A DNA stretch of 64,000 bases from Acinetobacter vivianii. Its GTDB lineage: Bacteria > Pseudomonadota > Gammaproteobacteria > Pseudomonadales > Moraxellaceae. Made by a program: the position numbers and the translations under genes. The notes beneath the pieces are model-generated. The model was not told the DNA's origin and made no database searches. It saw only the letters and a list, made by a program, of their open reading frames with translations. Shown in pieces: positions 50,787 through 60,486 of this stretch (within the stretch, counting starts at the first letter, position 1; every line of letters starts with the position of its first letter). The stretch spans positions 386,251 through 450,250 of the forward strand of contig NZ_BMDR01000002.1 in assembly GCF_014635885.1 (NCBI RefSeq). Direction: 5' to 3'.

Positions 50787-50988
50787 GGATAATTTATAAT
50801 GGATTGAATTTTAATAGATTTTTAAAATTTAATAAGACATGATAAATAATGAAAGGTTTGGGAAATATAGTATGAGTAAAAAGTGAGCCTAATTGGGCTG
50901 AAGGTGTAAAACTTATGTAGAAGTTGATCTTATTCTTGGTTGTTTTTGTTAAGATAGGAATAGTTTTAATTTTATATTTTGTGATGCC

Positions 50989-52533
50989 ATGCCTTTACTT
51001 GATTGGGTAAATCGAAACCAAGCTGAAGAAACAGCAGCCCACGTCCCTTACCATTTATTAAAATTCGAAAAATCATATGGTGATCAGCAACTAGCAAAAG
51101 AAAACCTGATTATTCAAGGTGATAATTTACAGGCATTGAAAGCATTGCTCCCGCTTTATGGTGGTCAGGTGAAATGTATTTTCATTGACCCTCCATATAA
51201 TACACAATCTGCTTTTGAACACTATGATGACAAACTAGAACATGCTCAATGGCTTTCGATGATGTATCCACGCCTGCAATTGCTGAAAGAGCTTTTGGCA
51301 GAAGATGGAGCTATTTGGATTACGTTGGATGACAATGAAGTACATTATCTAAAAGTTTTATGTGATGAAATTTTTGGCAGAAGAAATTTCGTTTCTACAA
51401 ATATTTGGCAAAAATTATATACAGTTAAAAATTCAGCAAAGTTTTTTTCGGATATGCATGACTATGTTTTAGTTTATGCAAAAAATTTAGATGCTTTCAA
51501 CTTAAAGCTCTTACCGAGAACAGATGAATTAAATCAAAGTTATTCAAACCCAGATAATGATCCAAGAGGTCCTTGGACAACTAATGCTTTACAGGCACGA
51601 AATTTTTATAGCTTAGGTGAATATACTATTACATCTCCTGCTAATGAAAGCTATACGCCACCTAAAGGTACATATTGGAGAGTTTCAGAAGACAACTTTA
51701 AAAAACTCAATTCTGATAATCGTATTTGGTGGGGAAAAAGTGGTAATTCAGTACCACGTGTTAAGAAGTTTTTGTCCGAAGCTAAACAAGGTGTAGTTCC
51801 TGCAAGTATATGGTTTCATAATGATGTTGGTACAAATGGTGAAGCTAAACTGGAAGTAAGAAAGATATTTGAGGATAACCCTCATGAATTGTTCATGACC
51901 CCTAAACCAGAAAAATTAATTGAGCGTATTATTTATTTAGGTAGTAATGAAGGAGATTGTGTTCTAGATTCCTTCTTAGGCTCAGGTACGACGGCAGCTG
52001 TTGCTCATAAATTGGGACGTCGATATATTGGTGTTGAAATGGGTGAGCATGCACAAACCCACGTCATACCACGTCTTGAAAAAGTCATCGAGGGTGAACA
52101 AGGTGGTATTTCTTCTGCTGTCGGTTGGCAAGGTGGTGGTGGTTTTAGCTTCTATACACTAGGTGATTCAGTTTTTGATGATCAGGGTTTCTTGAATGCT
52201 GGTGTTAAGTTTAAGGACCTTGCGAGCTATGTGTGGTGGCTTGAAACGAAAACTGCTCTAAATCAAATGGAAAGCTTTGATAACCCATTCTTGGGTGTTC
52301 ACGAAGGTACAGCTTACTACTTACTATATAATGGTATTTTGGGCGATAGACGGCCCAATGGCGGAAATGTGCTGACCGTGGCGATTTTGAACTATTTGAA
52401 TGAATGCTATGTGCATGAAGGTAAACGAGTGATTATAGGCGAAGCATCACGACTTGGAGATGCCCGACTTGAAGCTCTAGACATTGAGTTTAAACAAATT
52501 CCATATTCGCTTTATGGCAACCAAGCTCAGTAA
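50989..52533 (+). CDS. mod: Type III restriction-modification DNA methyltransferase (Mod)
   Basis: A 514-residue beta-class adenine methyltransferase. Catalytic motif IV FIDPPYN (residues 67-71) comes before SAM-binding motif I VLDSFLGSGTTAAVAHKLGRRYIGVE (~325). The target-recognition region lies between them, and the C-terminal part contacts Res. It methylates one strand of an asymmetric site and is also required for restriction. It is 514 residues, somewhat short for Mod but complete at both ends. It precedes res by 9 bp, in one operon. No phase-variation repeat is visible near its start, unlike many Mod genes of host-adapted bacteria. Confidence 0.93.
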   Translation: MPLLDWVNRNQAEETAAHVPYHLLKFEKSYGDQQLAKENLIIQGDNLQALKALLPLYGGQVKCIFIDPPYNTQSAFEHYDDKLEHAQWLSMMYPRLQLLKELLAEDGAIWITLDDNEVHYLKVLCDEIFGRRNFVSTNIWQKLYTVKNSAKFFSDMHDYVLVYAKNLDAFNLKLLPRTDELNQSYSNPDNDPRGPWTTNALQARNFYSLGEYTITSPANESYTPPKGTYWRVSEDNFKKLNSDNRIWWGKSGNSVPRVKKFLSEAKQGVVPASIWFHNDVGTNGEAKLEVRKIFEDNPHELFMTPKPEKLIERIIYLGSNEGDCVLDSFLGSGTTAAVAHKLGRRYIGVEMGEHAQTHVIPRLEKVIEGEQGGISSAVGWQGGGGFSFYTLGDSVFDDQGFLNAGVKFKDLASYVWWLETKTALNQMESFDNPFLGVHEGTAYYLLYNGILGDRRPNGGNVLTVAILNYLNECYVHEGKRVIIGEASRLGDARLEALDIEFKQIPYSLYGNQAQ

Positions 52534-52542
52534 GGATTGCAT

Positions 52543-55236
52543 ATGTCACTTAAATTAAAACAGTATCAAATAGATTCTTTAAAAGCATTAGAACAGTTCT
52601 TTACATTGGCAGCATCATTAGGGGCGGAGAAAGCATTTAAACGCTGTGTAGGCGAAAATATTGCTTATAACGATCGATTGGAGGGAATACCAAGTATATG
52701 CCTACGTGTACCTACAGGTGGGGGTAAAACATTGCTTGCAGCACATAGTATTCCTAAAGTGGCACAAAGTTATGTGAATACTGAGAGTCCTATCGTATTG
52801 TGGCTTGTACCAACAGATATGATTCGACAGCAAACACTTGCTGCACTTACTAATGTGAATCACCCCTATAGACAAGCCTTACAAAGCTATTATGGCGATC
52901 GCATCAAAATATGCGATATCGAAGGGCTGCAATCGTTGAATAAGCATGATGTTGGTCAGTCATGTATTGTCATTGTGACCACTATTCAGATCTTCAATAT
53001 TGATAAAGAAAAGACCTATCAGCGCAATGCTTATGCTTTTGACGAATCCTTGAGTGAACACTTTACTCAATTGACTCCACAGCAAGCCGAAAGTATGGAT
53101 AAAGTAACGGCTGATACTTTGCAATACCAGCCATTCCTAACTGAAAAAGATATTGGTCGAGTGAAGCATTCTTTAGTCAATTTCTTTAACTTGCATAGAC
53201 CAATTATTGTTGTGGATGAAGCGCATAAAAACCGTGGTGGAAAAACATTCTTCCCTACGTTGAAGCGTCTCAACCCAAGTTGCTTAGTAGAGCTGACAGC
53301 AACACCCAAAGACAATAATGTTCTTTACTCAGTTTCTGCTGCTCAATTGAAAGTGGCGGAAATGATTAAGCTGCCAGTCGTACTAACTGAACATCCAAAT
53401 AGTTGGCAAGATTGTATTCGTGATGCGCTGATTCAACGACAAAAATTAGAAGTACTTGCACAAAGTGAAAAAGAATATATTCGGCCTATTTTATTGATCC
53501 AAGCCCAAGATAAAAATGGTGAAGCGAATGTAGATGCTGTAAAGCAACATTTGCTAGATGAATATGAAAACATTACAGAGGATTGGATTGCGATCTCTAC
53601 AGGGCAAACGAAAGAGCTTGAAGATGAAAATCTTTTTAGTCGTCAAAGTAAAGTCAAAATCGTGATTACAGTCGAAGCACTAAAAGAAGGTTGGGATTGC
53701 TCATTTGCCTATGTACTTGCGAGTTTGCAAAATATTAACTCTGCAACTGATGTAGAGCAGTTGTTAGGACGTGTATTACGTATGCCGTATGCAAAACTAC
53801 GACAGAATGACGAGCTCAATAAAGCATATGCACACGTTGTCTCAAGTTCAATCGCTCAAGCCACCATGCTTCTTAAAGACCGCATGGTGCAGAATATGGG
53901 CTTTGATAAATGGGAGGCAGATGCCTCGATCGTTGTAAATTCACAACCTGAGTTAGATCTAGGCACTACAGCACAAGCGAATACTCAACCAAAGACTCCT
54001 GAAGTCATGGTCTCTATTCCATTTGTTGTTACACCAGAGCTAATTCCAACTGATTTGCAATCAGCGATTCAGACCAGAGAAAATAGCCAGGGTACATCCT
54101 TAATTATTAATAAAGGGACGACCGATGAAGAGTTTGATCAAATTGAACAAGCTGTAATTGAAAAAGCGACTCCAAGACAAAAGACTCAAATACAAGAAGT
54201 ATTCAAAGAAGCTCGTGCTGAGCGACAAGCACATCAAGCACCTGAAAATTGGAATGCCACATTTGCGCTTATTCCGCAGCTAGGTTTATTCGTTGATGGT
54301 GAATGGCAAGTTGCAGACAAAGAAACAATAGAAGATTCGGTTGAATGGAATCTATTAGATTATCCAGTTCAATTGGAAGGTTTTAACATTCGTGAAACTG
54401 TGAATAGCTTTGCGATTGATCTAAATCTTGAAAAAGAGCAGTTGAGTTATGAACTACTCAATAGCCAACAGATCCAATTTGATGATATGCCAACACCAAT
54501 CACTGAAAATGATCTATTGAACTGGCTCGATCGCAAAGTAAGACGTCAAGGTTTGACACAAATCCAATTACGAGCGTATTTAACAAAGCTAATCAGTTAT
54601 TTGCTAAATGTACGAAATTTCACTCTAACTCAAATGCATCGCGCTCAGTTCCAACTGTCACTTGCTGTATCAAATGAATTAGATCGTTTATTTGAGCTTG
54701 CTCGTAAAAAAGCATTTCAGGGTGATTTATTTAATCAGTTACAAGTAGCGAATGAACCTAAACTTGAAAATAGTTTTGAATTTAAGCGTGGCATGTACCC
54801 TGTTAAGAAACCGTATCGTGGAAGTTTTAAGTTTAAGAAGCATTTTTATGCTCAAATCGATGATTTAAGAGAAAAAACAGACAGTGGTAATGTTTCTGAA
54901 GAGTTCCAATGTGCTCAGTTACTAGACTTACACCCTAGAGTAAAATATTGGGTGAGAAATATTCCTAAGCAACCTCAATATTCTTTTTGGCTACCAACTG
55001 AAAAAGACTATTTTTACCCTGACTTTGTAGCGGAATTGGTTGATGGTTCTATTTTTGTTTTGGAGTACAAAGGTGGTCATTTAGATACTGCTGATGATGC
55101 TCGTGTAAAGAATGCTATCGGGAAACAATGGGCTAAAAATAGTAACGGTAAACGACTATTCTTGATGGCTAAAAAGCAAGATGAAGTTGGACGTAGTTTG
55201 GAAGAGCAGATTAATTCGGTTCTTCAGTTACAATAA
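52543..55236 (+). CDS. res: Type III restriction enzyme Res subunit
   Basis: About 897 residues from the ATG at 52543, which follows an AAGGA ribosome site; a TTG at 52537 is also in frame. SF2 helicase motifs are in order: RVPTGGGKT (~56-63), VVDEAHKNRGG (~223), LVELTATP, VITVEALKEGWDC and QLLGRVLRMPYAK. The C-terminal nuclease is PD-(D/E)XK type, with YPDF near residue 826 and LEYKGG about 15 residues later. It translocates or diffuses on DNA with Mod and cuts 25-27 bp from the site. All catalytic motifs are intact, so the system is probably active. Confidence 0.95.
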   Translation: MSLKLKQYQIDSLKALEQFFTLAASLGAEKAFKRCVGENIAYNDRLEGIPSICLRVPTGGGKTLLAAHSIPKVAQSYVNTESPIVLWLVPTDMIRQQTLAALTNVNHPYRQALQSYYGDRIKICDIEGLQSLNKHDVGQSCIVIVTTIQIFNIDKEKTYQRNAYAFDESLSEHFTQLTPQQAESMDKVTADTLQYQPFLTEKDIGRVKHSLVNFFNLHRPIIVVDEAHKNRGGKTFFPTLKRLNPSCLVELTATPKDNNVLYSVSAAQLKVAEMIKLPVVLTEHPNSWQDCIRDALIQRQKLEVLAQSEKEYIRPILLIQAQDKNGEANVDAVKQHLLDEYENITEDWIAISTGQTKELEDENLFSRQSKVKIVITVEALKEGWDCSFAYVLASLQNINSATDVEQLLGRVLRMPYAKLRQNDELNKAYAHVVSSSIAQATMLLKDRMVQNMGFDKWEADASIVVNSQPELDLGTTAQANTQPKTPEVMVSIPFVVTPELIPTDLQSAIQTRENSQGTSLIINKGTTDEEFDQIEQAVIEKATPRQKTQIQEVFKEARAERQAHQAPENWNATFALIPQLGLFVDGEWQVADKETIEDSVEWNLLDYPVQLEGFNIRETVNSFAIDLNLEKEQLSYELLNSQQIQFDDMPTPITENDLLNWLDRKVRRQGLTQIQLRAYLTKLISYLLNVRNFTLTQMHRAQFQLSLAVSNELDRLFELARKKAFQGDLFNQLQVANEPKLENSFEFKRGMYPVKKPYRGSFKFKKHFYAQIDDLREKTDSGNVSEEFQCAQLLDLHPRVKYWVRNIPKQPQYSFWLPTEKDYFYPDFVAELVDGSIFVLEYKGGHLDTADDARVKNAIGKQWAKNSNGKRLFLMAKKQDEVGRSLEEQINSVLQLQ

Positions 55237-55263
55237 AATATTTAAATATTCTGAAATTTTTTT

Positions 55264-56376
55264 ATGAAAAAAATCAATTTATTTCACGGTGAGCCAATAT
55301 ATCATCAATATAATGCATGTGTTGGATATAATGGCTGGAATGGTATGCATAACTATGTTGAAGGTTATGCTGAAGCAACAAAAGCGATGATAGAAAATGT
55401 AATTTATGGAGTTGATGTTAATAAAGGAAGAATGCAACTTAGTGTTGATTTTGCAATATATCCTATACTCTTTTCTGCACGTCATTACCTTGAGCTTTTT
55501 GTTAAACAACAAATTTATATAATTAATTTATTTAAAAATAAGGAGAGTTCAATAGAGGAGAGATTATTAAAAACACATGATATTCATAAACTATGGTGTG
55601 TTTTTTTAAAAGAAGTCAAATTAACATATGATCGTCGTTTGTATAAATATCTTAATAAATTTCATTGTTATATTATTAATTTTAATAATATGGATTCTAC
55701 AGGGGAAACTTTTAGATATCCATATTCTCAAGAAAGTAAAATGCATTTGACAGAATATTCTGTAATTGGAGTTTATTCTTTTTATGAAAAATTTAATGAG
55801 TTAACTGAAATTTGTGATGAGTTTAGTTATTTGACTACATATTTATATGATGAATATAGTGTTAATACTTATACAAAAAAACTCAATAGAGCTGATATTG
55901 AATATATATCAAAAAGAGTCCCATTGAGAAGTGAGTGGGGTACAGAGGAATTTAAAAGCGTTAGGCAAGAAACTATTGATGAATTATCTATAAGTTGTCG
56001 AGAGTTTAATGAAGCTCTATTAATAATTCAATCTCATCTTGAATTTAATATAAATATTAATCCGAATTCTTATCATTTGCCTATTGATAAAGATGTATTG
56101 TTAAGATATTTGAATGGTAAATATTCTATAAATGAAATAAAAACACTATCGAATAAAATATTGGCTGCTTTAAAGGCACTTATAGAAATATCAAATAAAC
56201 CTATAGATGCTGTTTATTTTTCAGAACATTATATACCTTTATTTGAAAAATACTATACTGAATATAATTTGGATAGGAATTTAGTAATATTTGATGCTCA
56301 TTATATTTTTAAATCAGTTCAAAAGGCAAAAAGGGGGGTTAAAAGAATTAACTATAATAATTTTTTCAATATTTAA
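55264..56376 (+). CDS. Unknown island protein, possibly HEPN-like
   Basis: A 370-residue, AT-rich-coded protein (many Ile, Asn, Lys, Tyr). No confident family. Residues ~65-115, with LFSARHYLELFVKQQIYI followed by KTHDIHKLWCVFLK, resemble the Arg-helix / His-helix layout of HEPN-like helical domains, but the classical RxxxxH is not present, so this is weak. It begins 28 bp after res and may be read through from it; a third gene behind mod-res is often a defence accessory. It ends at a strong bidirectional terminator. Its composition differs from mod-res, suggesting separate origin. Confidence 0.7.
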   Translation: MKKINLFHGEPIYHQYNACVGYNGWNGMHNYVEGYAEATKAMIENVIYGVDVNKGRMQLSVDFAIYPILFSARHYLELFVKQQIYIINLFKNKESSIEERLLKTHDIHKLWCVFLKEVKLTYDRRLYKYLNKFHCYIINFNNMDSTGETFRYPYSQESKMHLTEYSVIGVYSFYEKFNELTEICDEFSYLTTYLYDEYSVNTYTKKLNRADIEYISKRVPLRSEWGTEEFKSVRQETIDELSISCREFNEALLIIQSHLEFNININPNSYHLPIDKDVLLRYLNGKYSINEIKTLSNKILAALKALIEISNKPIDAVYFSEHYIPLFEKYYTEYNLDRNLVIFDAHYIFKSVQKAKRGVKRINYNNFFNI

Positions 56377-56390
56377 TTTTTTAGAAGAAA

Positions 56391-56424
56391 AAACCCTTAA
56401 TTCTTTTTCTAAAATTAAGGGTTT
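56391..56424. terminator. Bidirectional terminator between convergent defence genes
   Basis: A 12-bp perfect stem, AAACCCTTAATT/AATTAAGGGTTT, with a 10-nt loop. It closes the + operon ending at 56376 and the - operon ending at 56428. Confidence 0.9.
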
Positions 56425-56427
56425 AAT

Positions 56428-58119
56428 TTATTTGTGCCATTCAGTTTTTATTTTGGATAAATCAATATCTTTCCATTTATTTTTCCATAGTTCCCAGTAT
56501 GGGATATCATTTGATGATGGAGCAATAGTGCAAGGCTCAATCTGAACAATCGATGGAAGTATTATGGATTCACCTACCAAAAGAGCTTCACCTTGTTTAA
56601 ATGACGTCATTTTATCAATCAAAGAACCTAAAGAATCAGGTAATAGTTTTCTGACATAAGCTTGGTCTACAGGGTTAGTGAGTCTCATAGCTATGAAGTT
56701 ATTGCATTGTGCGAATATAGTTTCAGAAATTTCAGAAGGTCGTTGACTCGCTAACAGTAAAGTGACGCCATATTTTCGTCCCTCTTTTGCAATCCTTTCA
56801 ATAGACAGTTTTGAGGATCTATATTTGGATAAATCACTATTTGGCACATATTTGTGTGCTTCTTCATATACCAATAAGATAGGTGCATCATTATTAATTT
56901 TTTCTTCAGGATTTTCTAAACAACGCAATTTTTTATATATATAACCATACTCAAAAATCAATCTTGATATTAAAGATACAGTTATACTTAATACTTCAAA
57001 AGGAACGCCACTTAGGTCAATAACAGTGATATTTGATTCTTTTTTAGGAATAAAACCTAACAGGTTCTGTAAGGTTTCTTCAAATTTAATATTTTTAGAT
57101 TTTTCTCCTAGAAAAAAATCTAATCTTTTATCATTAATTTTATTTTCAAGTCGATTAATGAAATTTGTTAGTTTTCCATATAAACTACCTTGATTAAGTT
57201 TAGGTTGTCCTTTTTTATCACCAGAAGCATATTTTTCGCCTGTATCAATTTGTTCAGTATTTTTCGATTTAGCAAAATTTAACACTTCATTAATATCAAA
57301 AGGTATTGGTGAATCAAGATGAATTTTTTGTTTATCATGTTCGTCACCTGTAAATTTTTGTTTTCTATCAAATATTATAGCTTCTTTGAATATATTTCGT
57401 TGGTTATGATCATTAGCTTCTGTATCTAAAAAGAATTCTTCTAACTCTTCACTATTTAACATCCAATATGGAAGTATTAAATTTGAAATATCAATGTAAT
57501 TTGCATTAGGAAAAGCTGTTTTATATTCAGAATGGATATCAAAAACAATAACATGAGAGTTATTTAAAGGAAAATAATCATCTTTTTCAGACGTCACAAC
57601 TTTTTCAGAGGTAGCTTTTTGAATAATTTTTGCTAACGTGTGAGATTTTCCAGAGCCAGTTGAACCTACTATAGCAATATGTTTATTAAAAAACTTGTTC
57701 CCATTAATTGGTACGGCAACTTCTTTGTTTGAAGAAAGGTGTGAAAAAGTAAAGCTTTCTACAGGATTGACTGTATCCTCATAAATCTTTTTTATATCTT
57801 CTATAGTTGCAGGAACGACTTCTTTTGGAGGAATAGCTAATGAATCTCCTCCACGTTCAAATTTCCCATTTCTTAGTACTCCTAATGGAAATGCTTCAAT
57901 AATATAGTTTTGTACACCTTCGCCTACAGAAATTTGAAAATTTTCAATTACTGCTATTAATACTGCATTTTCATTATCTGCAATTTTTAAATATGAACCA
58001 ACTTTTAGTGACTCTTCAGCAACTTTAAAATTTTCTAAATCTTCGACAACGATTTTTACTTTATCTGGAAAAACTGCTATAACTTGAGCATTTATTTTTT
58101 CTTTTGTAGAGGAATTCAT
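56428..58119 (-). CDS. HerA/DUF87 ATPase of DUF4297-HerA defence system
   Basis: A 563-residue protein. The N-terminal HAS-barrel (residues ~8-100) precedes a HerA/FtsK-type ATPase: Walker A VGSTGSGKSHT (152-159), IVFDIHSEYK (~191), ILLVYEEAHKYVP (Walker B with Glu) and LLASQRPSEI. HerA proteins form hexameric DNA translocases. Its ATG overlaps the TGA of the upstream nuclease gene by 4 bp, so the two are translationally coupled. DUF4297-HerA and SIR2-HerA pairs are known anti-phage systems; this is the DUF4297 type. Confidence 0.9.
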   Translation of the reverse strand: MNSSTKEKINAQVIAVFPDKVKIVVEDLENFKVAEESLKVGSYLKIADNENAVLIAVIENFQISVGEGVQNYIIEAFPLGVLRNGKFERGGDSLAIPPKEVVPATIEDIKKIYEDTVNPVESFTFSHLSSNKEVAVPINGNKFFNKHIAIVGSTGSGKSHTLAKIIQKATSEKVVTSEKDDYFPLNNSHVIVFDIHSEYKTAFPNANYIDISNLILPYWMLNSEELEEFFLDTEANDHNQRNIFKEAIIFDRKQKFTGDEHDKQKIHLDSPIPFDINEVLNFAKSKNTEQIDTGEKYASGDKKGQPKLNQGSLYGKLTNFINRLENKINDKRLDFFLGEKSKNIKFEETLQNLLGFIPKKESNITVIDLSGVPFEVLSITVSLISRLIFEYGYIYKKLRCLENPEEKINNDAPILLVYEEAHKYVPNSDLSKYRSSKLSIERIAKEGRKYGVTLLLASQRPSEISETIFAQCNNFIAMRLTNPVDQAYVRKLLPDSLGSLIDKMTSFKQGEALLVGESIILPSIVQIEPCTIAPSSNDIPYWELWKNKWKDIDLSKIKTEWHK

Positions 58120-59333
58120 ATTATTTCCTTAATATCAGTAATTTTTTCAATTTGAATATTATGCATACCTACAGATGGGTTAGAATATTCAAAAAAAGGA
58201 TTTTTAAGATAAAATTGATAAATCTTCCTAGTTTTAGTAGTAGATTGGATTGTTGTTTCTAAACTTGGTAAATCATTGATTATTTTAATTTTAATTTGAT
58301 TTTCATGATTTACCTCTTGCAAAATAGAATGCGGATCAAAAGCAGCTCCATGATAATCATGCCCATCAATGAATTTAAATTTTTCCTGATGCAATTCATC
58401 TTTTATTACTCTTAACTCATCTTTATTTATTCCTTGAATAAATATATATGGACAGTAGCAGCTTTTCCCATATTTTGATATTTTTCCCCATTTTAATGAA
58501 ATTATGTAAAGTAAATCTTTGACTTCATGCCGTATATAATTTTTTGGGTCTATTTCAATTAGGAAGAAACGTTCAAATGCAGAAATATTAAGAAATGTAA
58601 AATATTCTTTTTGTAGAGATTTGAAATGAGCATTTGCCCCTTTTTTCTTAATAAACCATTCATTAAAAATAATGTTTGTAGTATTAATTTTTTCTAAAAA
58701 TAAACTTTTTTTTATTCTTCTTTTTTCTTCTTGTGAGTTAATTGATAAGTCTTTAATAATTCGCAAAGAATTATTATAGTAAAAATTTTCTGCACTGAAC
58801 TTGGTTGAGTTGAACTGGGAACATAATAAGTCAATCACTTGATTAAACTGAGTTTCATATTCTGGAGAGTGTATGTTAATTTTTAAACATGCTAAGAAAT
58901 CTTTTAGTTCTTCATCTGATAGTCCTAGTGAAATATGATGCTCATATTTGACTTTATCAACTGTAGAAGTTAAAAAATGTTTTTTAAAAAAAATAATATC
59001 TAATGTGCAAGGTAGTTTTTCATGGCCAGATTTATAATGTCCATTGATTTGATAGTTTATTTTTTGTCTTTCTCCTAGAGTTACTTTCTTATAATGATTG
59101 AGCATATGCTTTACTGCATCTTTGATTACTGAGTGATTGTATTCTGTTTTAGCATAATACTTACACTGTATAGCAGAAACTTCAGTAGCTGTTTGTACAT
59201 CTATATCTTCAAGACACTCTATAGCCACGCTATCCTCAGGAGATTCAAGGCTTAACAACTTAAGAATGGATTGATCAAATTGATAAAAATAACCCTTTAG
59301 TGTATCAACCGCACTTCTATCTGAATCAGTCAT
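58116..59333 (-). CDS. DUF4297 nuclease of DUF4297-HerA defence system
   Basis: A 405-residue protein. The N-terminal ~65 residues carry the DUF4297/Cap4-type PD-(D/E)XK pattern: GYFYQFD (residues 14-20), AIECLEDIDV (Glu39, Asp43) and AIQCKYYAK (Gln56, Lys58). All key residues are present, so the nuclease should be active. The rest is helical and Lys/Ile-rich and probably contacts HerA or senses infection. It is the first gene of the pair; herA overlaps it by 4 bp. The gene starts 74 bp downstream of the island greB on the same strand, so it may share that operon's transcript. Confidence 0.87.
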   Translation of the reverse strand: MTDSDRSAVDTLKGYFYQFDQSILKLLSLESPEDSVAIECLEDIDVQTATEVSAIQCKYYAKTEYNHSVIKDAVKHMLNHYKKVTLGERQKINYQINGHYKSGHEKLPCTLDIIFFKKHFLTSTVDKVKYEHHISLGLSDEELKDFLACLKINIHSPEYETQFNQVIDLLCSQFNSTKFSAENFYYNNSLRIIKDLSINSQEEKRRIKKSLFLEKINTTNIIFNEWFIKKKGANAHFKSLQKEYFTFLNISAFERFFLIEIDPKNYIRHEVKDLLYIISLKWGKISKYGKSCYCPYIFIQGINKDELRVIKDELHQEKFKFIDGHDYHGAAFDPHSILQEVNHENQIKIKIINDLPSLETTIQSTTKTRKIYQFYLKNPFFEYSNPSVGMHNIQIEKITDIKEII

Positions 59334-59407
59334 AGCAAATTATTTAAATATTATTAAGTTTACTTTTTATACTAAAAAATTTACAAAAAAACAAACTATA
59401 ATGTATT

Positions 59408-59878
59408 TTATTTATAAAATATTTTATTAATGAACCAATTTTTATTACCAGTAGGTGTATGCACTTGAATTTCATCATCTACAGATTTTCCTAAACAAGC
59501 TTTAGCTATAGGCGCTTGCAATGAAATATAGTCTTTACGACCGTATATTTCTTCGTCACCTACAATACGAAATTTTATGGTTTCACCTTCATCATTTTCT
59601 AATTCTACCCATGCACCAAAATAAGCTTTCCCATCTTGTTCAGGGCTATACTCTACTTTATGTGCTACCTCAAAAAGCTTAGTTAAATATCTAATTCTAC
59701 GGTCAATTTCACGTAACTTTCTTTTATTATAGATATAATCAGCATTCTCAGACCGATCGCCGAGACTAGCTGCCCAAGACACAATCTTTGTAATTTCAGG
59801 GCGTTCTTTACGAACTAAATCATTCAACTCGTCTTGTAAGCGTTGATAACCTTCAGCCGTTAATAATTTACGATTCAA
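59408..59878 (-). CDS. greB: Island-encoded full-length GreB homologue, coupled to gmtX
   Basis: A 156-residue GreB with both domains complete. The coiled coil with tip ASLGDRSENADYIYNKRKLREIDRR keeps Asp41 and Glu44, and the FKBP-like domain shows YFGAWVELENDEGE, FRIVGDEEIYGRKDYISLQAPIAKACLGK and QVHTPTGNKNW. It starts at TTG (59878) with a TGGAG ribosome site, overlapping the gmtX stop as TTGA. It is therefore the fourth gene of the gmtY-gmtZ-gmtX operon, not host DNA: it lies inside the island on the opposite strand to the host greB. Over residues 35-47 it is identical to the host fragment in protein, but 7 of 13 codons differ silently. It is probably a substitute for the broken host gene; a regulatory role in transposition is the alternative. 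Confidence 0.93.
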   Translation of the reverse strand: MNRKLLTAEGYQRLQDELNDLVRKERPEITKIVSWAASLGDRSENADYIYNKRKLREIDRRIRYLTKLFEVAHKVEYSPEQDGKAYFGAWVELENDEGETIKFRIVGDEEIYGRKDYISLQAPIAKACLGKSVDDEIQVHTPTGNKNWFINKIFYK

Positions 59879-60486
59879 GACAAATACTCCAAAGCCTTGC
59901 GTAAGGCATCTAATGTTGAAACTTTAAAAACAGGCTTATTCGACTCATCGACAAGCTCACCAAAATGTGTTGGTTTTAGATTCCATTTTTTTTGGAAGTC
60001 TGTAGATAATAAATACTGTAATGCCCGTACTTCTTGATCAGAGAGTTTAAAAGATTCGTTGGGTATCATATTCTTATGATCATAAATATCAATCCTTTGC
60101 TTTGGTGGAATGATTTCACTGATCATCTGTTGAGCTTCTTTTAACTCAGATGCCATAATGCGTACAAGCAATTGGTGTTTGGGATTTTGAATTTCTTCAA
60201 TCCACGCATTATCTGTTTGTGATGGCTTAACTGAGTTGGGCTTCTGGGATGAAGCATCCGCAAAACATTGAATCAATGCTCTATATTTCTCACCTGTCTT
60301 ATTCCTGATGCTTTGCGCTTTAGGAACACCTCTGTTAAATCCTAAATTAGAAATCGTACTTACAGAAAAATCCTGAATTCCACGTTCCAGTTGCTCAATA
60401 CATACAGCATAGATTGCATCAAGTGATTGCTGAATTTTTAGAGATGAGCCATGTTTTAATTTATTTAATAACTCTTCAGGATTCAT
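59875..60486 (-). CDS. gmtX: Gamma-mobile-trio small protein GmtX
   Basis: About 203 residues from the ATG at 60486, preceded by a GAGG ribosome site; a TTG at 60498 is in frame. It begins MNPEELLNKLKHGSSLKIQQ and has the region DFSVSTISNLGFNRGVPKAQSIRNKTGEKYRALIQC, a helical nucleic-acid-binding-like segment that I associate with the GmtX family. It overlaps gmtZ by 11 bp and greB by 4 bp. It plays the role of the small third component, analogous to TnpC of Tn554-like three-gene elements. The molecular function is not established from sequence. Confidence 0.8.
   Translation of the reverse strand: MNPEELLNKLKHGSSLKIQQSLDAIYAVCIEQLERGIQDFSVSTISNLGFNRGVPKAQSIRNKTGEKYRALIQCFADASSQKPNSVKPSQTDNAWIEEIQNPKHQLLVRIMASELKEAQQMISEIIPPKQRIDIYDHKNMIPNESFKLSDQEVRALQYLLSTDFQKKWNLKPTHFGELVDESNKPVFKVSTLDALRKALEYLS

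Noticed and set aside
50989..59333. Methyltransferase, helicase, HerA and nuclease as one BREX- or DISARM-like system
   Set aside because: The two pairs are on opposite strands with a strong bidirectional terminator between them, and each pair is complete as a known separate system. PglZ, BrxC and DISARM core genes are missing.
59408..59878. Island GreB as the host greB moved by rearrangement
   Set aside because: It differs in sequence from the host greB 5' part at 47461, lies on the other strand, and is fused into the gmt operon by overlaps.
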